Under the pieces are notes generated by a model. That model made no database searches. It was not told the origin of the DNA and worked only from the letters and a program-made list of their open reading frames with translations. A DNA stretch of 64,000 bases from Nitrospirota bacterium (GTDB lineage: Bacteria; Nitrospirota; Thermodesulfovibrionia; UBA6902): NCBI GenBank assembly GCA_016207885.1, contig JACQZE010000025.1:1-64000 (forward strand), written 5' to 3'. This document shows, in pieces, positions 59,614-64,000 of the stretch. How positions within the stretch are numbered: position 1 is the first letter of the stretch; every line of letters begins with the position of its first letter. Both the position numbers and the translations under genes were made by a program.

Positions 59614-61335
59614 TTAGTAACTCCTGTATTTATTTGTTATGGGGAACCTGCGGTCCTTGCCGAACGCACGCTGTGTTATCTTTATCCCCGGAGGCGCCTG
59701 GCGTCTCTTATACTCGGAACTGTCTACCATTCTTATAACCTTTTGAACGCTGTTTACATCACAGCCCAGCTCCATGATCTCTTCAAAACTGCGGTCATCC
59801 TCAACATAAGCTTTAAGCACAGGGTCAAGCACAGGATACGGCGGAAGAGTGTCTGTATCCCTCTGGTCAGGCTTAAGCTCTGCCGTAGGCTCTTTCCATA
59901 ATATATTTTCCGGAATAAGCATACTGCCCTCTTTGCCGTTGCGCCACTCGCAGAGTTTATACACAAGCGTCTTCGGCACATCCTTTATCACAGCAAACCC
60001 GCCGGCCATATCGCCGTACAAGGTAGCGTAACCAACGCTCATCTCGGACTTATTCCCTGTTGTCAGAACGAGCCATCCGAACTTATTTGAGAACGCCATC
60101 AGGATAGTTCCCCTGATCCTTGCCTGCAGGTTCTCTTCTGTAGTGTCCGGAGCGGCGCCGCTGAACTCTTTTGAAAAAGTTTTAAGGAAGACGTTGAAAA
60201 TATCATCGATAGGAACCGTCTTTATCTTTATGCCGAGATTGTCAGCGTGAGTGTGTGCATCGTCACGGCTCTCTTTGGAAGTATAGCGCGACGGCATAAA
60301 TACACCGTGCACATTCTCTCTCCCGAGCGCGTCAACAGCGATGGTCGCGACCAGGGCAGAGTCGACCCCGCCGCTCATCCCTATCACCGCCCCCTTAAAC
60401 CTGTTCTTCTGCACATAGTCTTTTGTTCCGAGGACAAGCGCGCTGTATATTTCTTCAGGTTCGGATATCTTCTTATGCCTTCTGTTCTTTAATTGAGGTC
60501 TTCTTTTTGAGAGCGCCGAAGGGATATCTGCCATCTCAACCTTCTCGCCTTTGGATACCAGCCTCTTAAGCTCCTTCCTGCTGTCATCTGATAATTCCTG
60601 CCGTTTGACCTTTTCCGGTTGAAAATCAAATGTCAGCATCTCTTCCACAAACTGCCTGCCCTCAATTATCATCCCGCCCTTAGCATCCATTACAAAACTG
60701 CCGCCGTCAAATACAAGTTCATCCTGCCCGCCGACCATGTTTACATAGAGCATTGCGGCATTGCATTCCAGCGCGCGTTTTTTAAGCATCTCTTGCCTGA
60801 CGGCTATCTTGCCGATGCAATACGGCGACGCGTTGATATTTATGATAAGCTCGGCGCCGGACAATGCCTGAACCTTTGCCGGCCCGTTCTTCTCCCAGAT
60901 ATCCTCACAAATATTTATCCCGATATTTATTCCGGCAAAATTATAGACCGGATACCTCGCGCCTTTTTTAAAATAACGGTATTCATCAAAGACCCCGTAA
61001 TTCGGAAGATGCTTTTTATGGTAAACATCTATGATTTTTTTATTCGATATAACTGCTGCCGCATTATAGAGACCCTCTTTTTTATCGACAAAACCGATAA
61101 TGGCTGCTATTCCGTCAACTGACCTCTTTATCTCATTAAGCACATCAATGCTGTCATCTATAAAATCAGGCTTCAGGAGAAGGTCTTCAGGAGGATAACC
61201 TGTCACTGCAAGTTCCGGAAAGACGATGAGGTCAGACTTGGCGGCAAGGGCTTTCTTTATATATGAAACTATCTTCTTCCGGTTGCCTTCAAGGCCGCCA
61301 ACCGTAGGGTTCATCTGTGCCAGTGATATGCGCAT
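59614..61335 (-). CDS. nadE: Glutamine-dependent NAD+ synthetase NadE
   Basis: 573 residues. N-terminal nitrilase-type glutaminase (catalytic Glu in FPELAVTGYPPEDLL, Lys in KKHLPNYGVFDE, Cys in NICEDIW) and C-terminal synthetase with the P-loop GMSGGVDSALVATIA. Makes NAD+ from NaAD with glutamine as ammonia donor. The C-terminus 'VDSSEYKRRQAPPGIKITQR' is typical. The ATG lies seven bases after a TAATAT box with no close Shine-Dalgarno, another possible leaderless start. Confidence 0.95.
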   Translation of the reverse strand: MRISLAQMNPTVGGLEGNRKKIVSYIKKALAAKSDLIVFPELAVTGYPPEDLLLKPDFIDDSIDVLNEIKRSVDGIAAIIGFVDKKEGLYNAAAVISNKKIIDVYHKKHLPNYGVFDEYRYFKKGARYPVYNFAGINIGINICEDIWEKNGPAKVQALSGAELIININASPYCIGKIAVRQEMLKKRALECNAAMLYVNMVGGQDELVFDGGSFVMDAKGGMIIEGRQFVEEMLTFDFQPEKVKRQELSDDSRKELKRLVSKGEKVEMADIPSALSKRRPQLKNRRHKKISEPEEIYSALVLGTKDYVQKNRFKGAVIGMSGGVDSALVATIAVDALGRENVHGVFMPSRYTSKESRDDAHTHADNLGIKIKTVPIDDIFNVFLKTFSKEFSGAAPDTTEENLQARIRGTILMAFSNKFGWLVLTTGNKSEMSVGYATLYGDMAGGFAVIKDVPKTLVYKLCEWRNGKEGSMLIPENILWKEPTAELKPDQRDTDTLPPYPVLDPVLKAYVEDDRSFEEIMELGCDVNSVQKVIRMVDSSEYKRRQAPPGIKITQRAFGKDRRFPITNKYRSY

Positions 61336-61475
61336 ATTGGTTATATTACCCTCTGAAATTACTTCTGCTTCACAACATTAAGTGCTTAAATGATAATTGA
61401 AGATGCGCGATTTGTAAACCCGGAATATCTTCATAATTTATTCAATATAGATATGCTAAGCTTTAATTATTATTT

Positions 61476-61504
61476 TTGACCTATGGTGTTTTGAAATATA
61501 TAAT
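61476..61504 (+). promoter_or_regulatory. Sigma70 promoter of htrA
   Basis: TTGACC (61476-61481), 17-base spacer, perfect TATAAT (61499-61504), 30 bases before the htrA ATG, which has AGGAGA. No sigmaE-like box was recognised. Confidence 0.75.
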
Positions 61505-61534
61505 CTAAACGATACCATTATAAAAGGAGAAGAA

Positions 61535-63025
61535 ATGTCTATCAAAAAAGCCGAATTCAGAAAGCTGCTTTTTTTTGCCGCTATCATATTATTGCTCAAT
61601 ATAGCCTGCCTTGTTCCTATGATCACCCATTCTGAGGCCAATGCCAGGAGCCAAACTTCCTTGCAGGAGTCGAAAGACCTTCTTTCAAGGACCAGTGAGG
61701 CCATGTCAGAAGTAGTTGAAGCGGTCAAGCCTGCCGTAGTCAATATCTCTACTACAAAGACCATTAAGACCCAGGGCAATGTCAATCCTTTATTTGAAGA
61801 CCCGTTCTTTAAAAGATTTTTTGGCGACCAGTTCGACCAGATGCAAAGACCACGGGAAAGAAAGGCTACAAGCCTCGGGTCAGGGGTTATAGTAACTTCT
61901 GACGGTTATATAGTCACTAATAACCATGTTGTAAAGGATGCTGATGAGATAACCGTTCTTTTATCTGATAAAAGGGAGTTTGAGGGAAAGCTCATAGCCA
62001 GTGACCCGAAGACAGACATATCAGTTATCAAGGTCGAAGCTGAAGGATTACCTACGATGACCTGGGGGAATTCAGATGATTTAAAGGTGGGCGGGCTTGT
62101 AATGGCTATAGGCAGCCCGTACGGACTGAACCAGACCGTTACCTCGGGCATCGTCAGCGCGCTTGGAAGAGAGAATGTAGGCATATCAGACTATGAGGAT
62201 TTCATACAGACAGATGCTGCCATAAATCCCGGGAACTCTGGCGGCGCACTTATAAACGCAAAAGGCGAACTTGTCGGCATCAATACCGCCATCTTCAGCA
62301 CTTCAGGAGGATACCAGGGCATTGGTTTTGCAATTCCGAGCAACATGGCAAAAAGAGTTTTGGACAGCCTCGTTGAAAAAGGAAAGGTCATACGCGGATG
62401 GTTAGGCGTATCTGTTCAGCCCATCACGCCTGAGCTTGCCAGACAGTTCCAGCTTATCGACAATTACGGCGCTCTTATTACCGAGATAATCGAAGGAGGC
62501 CCTGCTGAAAAGGCCGGCCTTCTGAGAGGGGATGTAATAGTTGAGTTCAACAATATAAAAGTTGATGAGCCCGCAAATCTGAGAAACAGCGTAGCCAATA
62601 CTTTGCCCGGCGAAGAGGCAAAGGTTGTGGTTATCAGAGATGGAAAACTCACAACCCTCAAGATAACAATTACAGAACTCAGCGCGGAATCTGAAAAAAC
62701 AGCCAACACTATCCTTGATAACGCCCTGATGGGCGTAACAACCCAGGACATTACCCCGGATATCTACAAAGAGCTGAATATTCCGCAGAAGCTCAGGGGC
62801 GTTGTAATATCTGACGTTGCCGAAGACAGCCCTGCCGCAGAGAAACTTACGCGTGGAGATGTTATTCTTGAAATAAACAGAAAAGCCGTATCCGGCACAG
62901 ACGATTTCAATGACATCGTATCAAAGATAAAGCCTGAAGATGACGTGCTCCTGCTGGTTTACAGAAAAGGCTCCTCTATCTTTATTTCATTAAGCGGCAA
63001 GAAAAAGGAAGAGATAAAGAAATAA
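61535..63025 (+). CDS. degP: HtrA/DegP-family periplasmic serine protease
   Basis: 496 residues. N-terminal signal/membrane segment (11-30), trypsin-like domain with catalytic triad His131 (TNNHVV), Asp161 (KTDISVIKV) and Ser235 (NPGNSGGALI), then two PDZ domains (about 290-385 and 400-490). Protease and chaperone for misfolded envelope proteins. The linker 'FFKRFFGDQFDQMQRPRERK' is the LA loop region. Stand-alone with its own promoter. Confidence 0.95.
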   Translation: MSIKKAEFRKLLFFAAIILLLNIACLVPMITHSEANARSQTSLQESKDLLSRTSEAMSEVVEAVKPAVVNISTTKTIKTQGNVNPLFEDPFFKRFFGDQFDQMQRPRERKATSLGSGVIVTSDGYIVTNNHVVKDADEITVLLSDKREFEGKLIASDPKTDISVIKVEAEGLPTMTWGNSDDLKVGGLVMAIGSPYGLNQTVTSGIVSALGRENVGISDYEDFIQTDAAINPGNSGGALINAKGELVGINTAIFSTSGGYQGIGFAIPSNMAKRVLDSLVEKGKVIRGWLGVSVQPITPELARQFQLIDNYGALITEIIEGGPAEKAGLLRGDVIVEFNNIKVDEPANLRNSVANTLPGEEAKVVVIRDGKLTTLKITITELSAESEKTANTILDNALMGVTTQDITPDIYKELNIPQKLRGVVISDVAEDSPAAEKLTRGDVILEINRKAVSGTDDFNDIVSKIKPEDDVLLLVYRKGSSIFISLSGKKKEEIKK

Positions 63026-63037
63026 GATAATCAGGCA

Positions 63038-63065
63038 GGGGAGATTTTCTAATTAAGATCTCCCC
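63038..63065. terminator. Probable terminator hairpin between htrA and larC
   Basis: GGGGAGAT (63038-63045) pairs with ATCTCCCC (63058-63065). It overlaps the last codons of larC, and T-rich stretches lie on both sides but are short. Confidence 0.5.
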
Positions 63066-64000
63066 TTTACTGCCTCTATAACTTTCAGAAGGGGTACATT
63101 TAATTTCTTAGCTATCTTTTTGCAGTCATCATACTCCGGGGTTGCCTTAAGTATCTTTCCGTCAAGGCGTGAAACCTTCACATTGATATTCCCGAACTTT
63201 GTCTTTACAGGTTTTATCTCCCGCGCAAGCACTTCACGCCCTGCGGTATAAAATCTCACGCCGATGCTCGTCGTCTCTGTAAATATGATCTTTGAAAGCT
63301 CATCCATTTTTTCTTTATAACAGAGAACCGTCAGCTTGATACCCGGCCTGCCCTTCTTCATTATGATATTTGTCAGCCAGACATCAAGCGCGCCCGCCTT
63401 AAAGAGTTTCTTCATCACATACTCATAAACCTGAGGGTTCATGTCATCAATATTGGTTTCTATGATTGTGATATCTTTATCTGAAAATCCCCCTTTCTCC
63501 CCCTTTTTTAAAGTGGGACTCAAAATATTCCCCTCTTTGGCAAAGAGGGGTGAGGGGAGATTTTTAAATTTTTCTCCTAAAATCATCGTCAGCACATTCG
63601 GCTGTTCTTTAAGCTCCTTGCCGCCTGCGCCTAATCCTGTCCCCGAGACTTTCATATCAGGAAACGGCATAAATCCTTTTGCAAGTGACGATATTATCAC
63701 AGCGCCTGTCGGGGTTGTAAGCTCATGCTCTAAGCCTGATGAGTAGACCGGAACGCTTTTCAAAAGCTCCAGAGTCGCCGGAGCCGGAACAGGCAATATG
63801 CCATGTGCTGTCTTTACCGTGCCGCCTCCCACATTTAAAGGAGAAGAATAAATCTCAGTGATGCCGAGCATATCAAGACCTATCAGCGCGCCAAATATAT
63901 CTACTATGCAATCAACCGCGCCGAGCTCATGCAGATGAACGTCCTGAATTTTCTCACCGTGAACCTTTGCCTCAGCCTCAAAGAGCCTTTTGAATATTAA
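63053..64000 (-). CDS. larC: LarC nickel-insertion protein (partial, cut by window edge)
   Basis: About 316 residues visible; the N-terminus lies beyond the right edge (family length ~400). LarC makes the nickel-pincer cofactor by CTP-dependent Ni insertion. Motifs: 'HLHELGAVDCIVDIFGALIG', 'YSSPLNVGGGTVKTAHGILP', 'SGTGLGAGGKELKEQPNVL', 'IETNIDDMNPQVYEYVMKKL', 'MKKGRPGIKLTVLCYKE'. Between the two halves, an extra segment (NLPSPLFAKEGNILSPTLKK plus seven residues) is encoded by a palindromic repeat inserted in frame. The junction is the inter-domain linker where some organisms split the gene (larC1/larC2). Confidence 0.88.
   Translation of the reverse strand, partial: LIFKRLFEAEAKVHGEKIQDVHLHELGAVDCIVDIFGALIGLDMLGITEIYSSPLNVGGGTVKTAHGILPVPAPATLELLKSVPVYSSGLEHELTTPTGAVIISSLAKGFMPFPDMKVSGTGLGAGGKELKEQPNVLTMILGEKFKNLPSPLFAKEGNILSPTLKKGEKGGFSDKDITIIETNIDDMNPQVYEYVMKKLFKAGALDVWLTNIIMKKGRPGIKLTVLCYKEKMDELSKIIFTETTSIGVRFYTAGREVLAREIKPVKTKFGNINVKVSRLDGKILKATPEYDDCKKIAKKLNVPLLKVIEAVKGRS
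63482..63562. repeat. Palindromic repeat inserted in frame within larC
   Basis: About 81 bases: CCCCCTTTCTCCCCC-type left half and a hairpin CCCCTCTTT-GGC-AAAGAGGGG (63530-63550) followed by TGAGGGGAG. The same hairpin design is at 9627-9644 in intergenic DNA. The length is a multiple of three and no stop is created in the larC frame. Confidence 0.75.

Noticed and set aside
2460-61512. Recurrent CGATACCA near the starts of three genes (2.47, 28.44 and 61.51 kb).
   Set aside because: An 8-mer is expected about twice by chance in both strands of 64 kb, and orientation relative to the genes is not constant.

Overview
The window looks like a chromosomal segment of a Gram-negative (diderm) bacterium. 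Evidence for an outer membrane is lpxC (lipid A synthesis), two secretin-based type II secretion systems (T2SS), an inverse-autotransporter barrel, and HtrA and BepA-like envelope proteases. Rubrerythrin, a 39-residue desulforedoxin, an iron-sulfur flavoprotein and an AmrS-type radical SAM enzyme suggest an anaerobic or microaerophilic lifestyle. Gene content and protein style remind me of Nitrospirota (Thermodesulfovibrionia-like) genomes; that is inference from memory, not from a search.

Layout. 0-3.3 kb: secreted NHL/PKD protein and a TPR lipoprotein. 3.5-8.8 kb: split transketolase, then the division block ftsE(remnant)-ftsX-envC-ctpA, closed by a strong terminator. 8.9-11.3 kb: minus-strand run of small proteins (51-residue basic protein, tandem Cys-rich paralogs, PspC, histone H1-like protein, small secreted protein), with two near-identical sigma70 promoters. 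11.4-12.3 kb: tRNA-Arg, tRNA-Pro, yraN, hisI. 12.4-16.4 kb: DUF4390 protein and an NtrY/NtrX-type two-component system. 16.4-27.2 kb: first T2SS operon (gspD-E-F-G-H-I-J-K-L-M-C, minus strand). 27.4-32.8 kb: a CFI-box secreted protein and a 1440-residue inverse autotransporter with a beta-helix passenger. 32.9-39.8 kb: housekeeping and envelope genes (M48 protease, DtxR regulator, amrS, H1-like peptide, lpxC, tldD, mtnP). 39.8-50.8 kb: second T2SS operon (gspC-D-E-F-G-H-I-J-K-L-M-N, plus strand). 50.8-56 kb: accessory region with palindromic intergenic repeats, a large metallophosphoesterase-STAND NTPase (candidate anti-phage sensor/effector), an attC-like hairpin, and a DUF4258/DUF2283 pair bounded by a 30-bp duplication of the rubrerythrin 3' end. 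56-64 kb: rubrerythrin, small redox proteins, ribD, nadE, htrA, and larC running off the right edge.

How it fits together. Two complete but non-identical T2SS machines lie within 34 kb, among secreted and surface proteins. The prepilin peptidase (gspO/pilD) they need is not in the window. The most unusual observations are: an ftsE cut down to its first ~26 codons in an otherwise canonical ftsEX-envC-ctpA operon; a secretin (second gspD) carrying a C-terminal subtilase-propeptide-like domain; the phosphoesterase-STAND gene with an adjacent recombination-like scar; a palindromic repeat inserted in frame in larC; and several genes whose -10 box lies 5-7 nt before the start codon with no Shine-Dalgarno, suggesting leaderless mRNAs.
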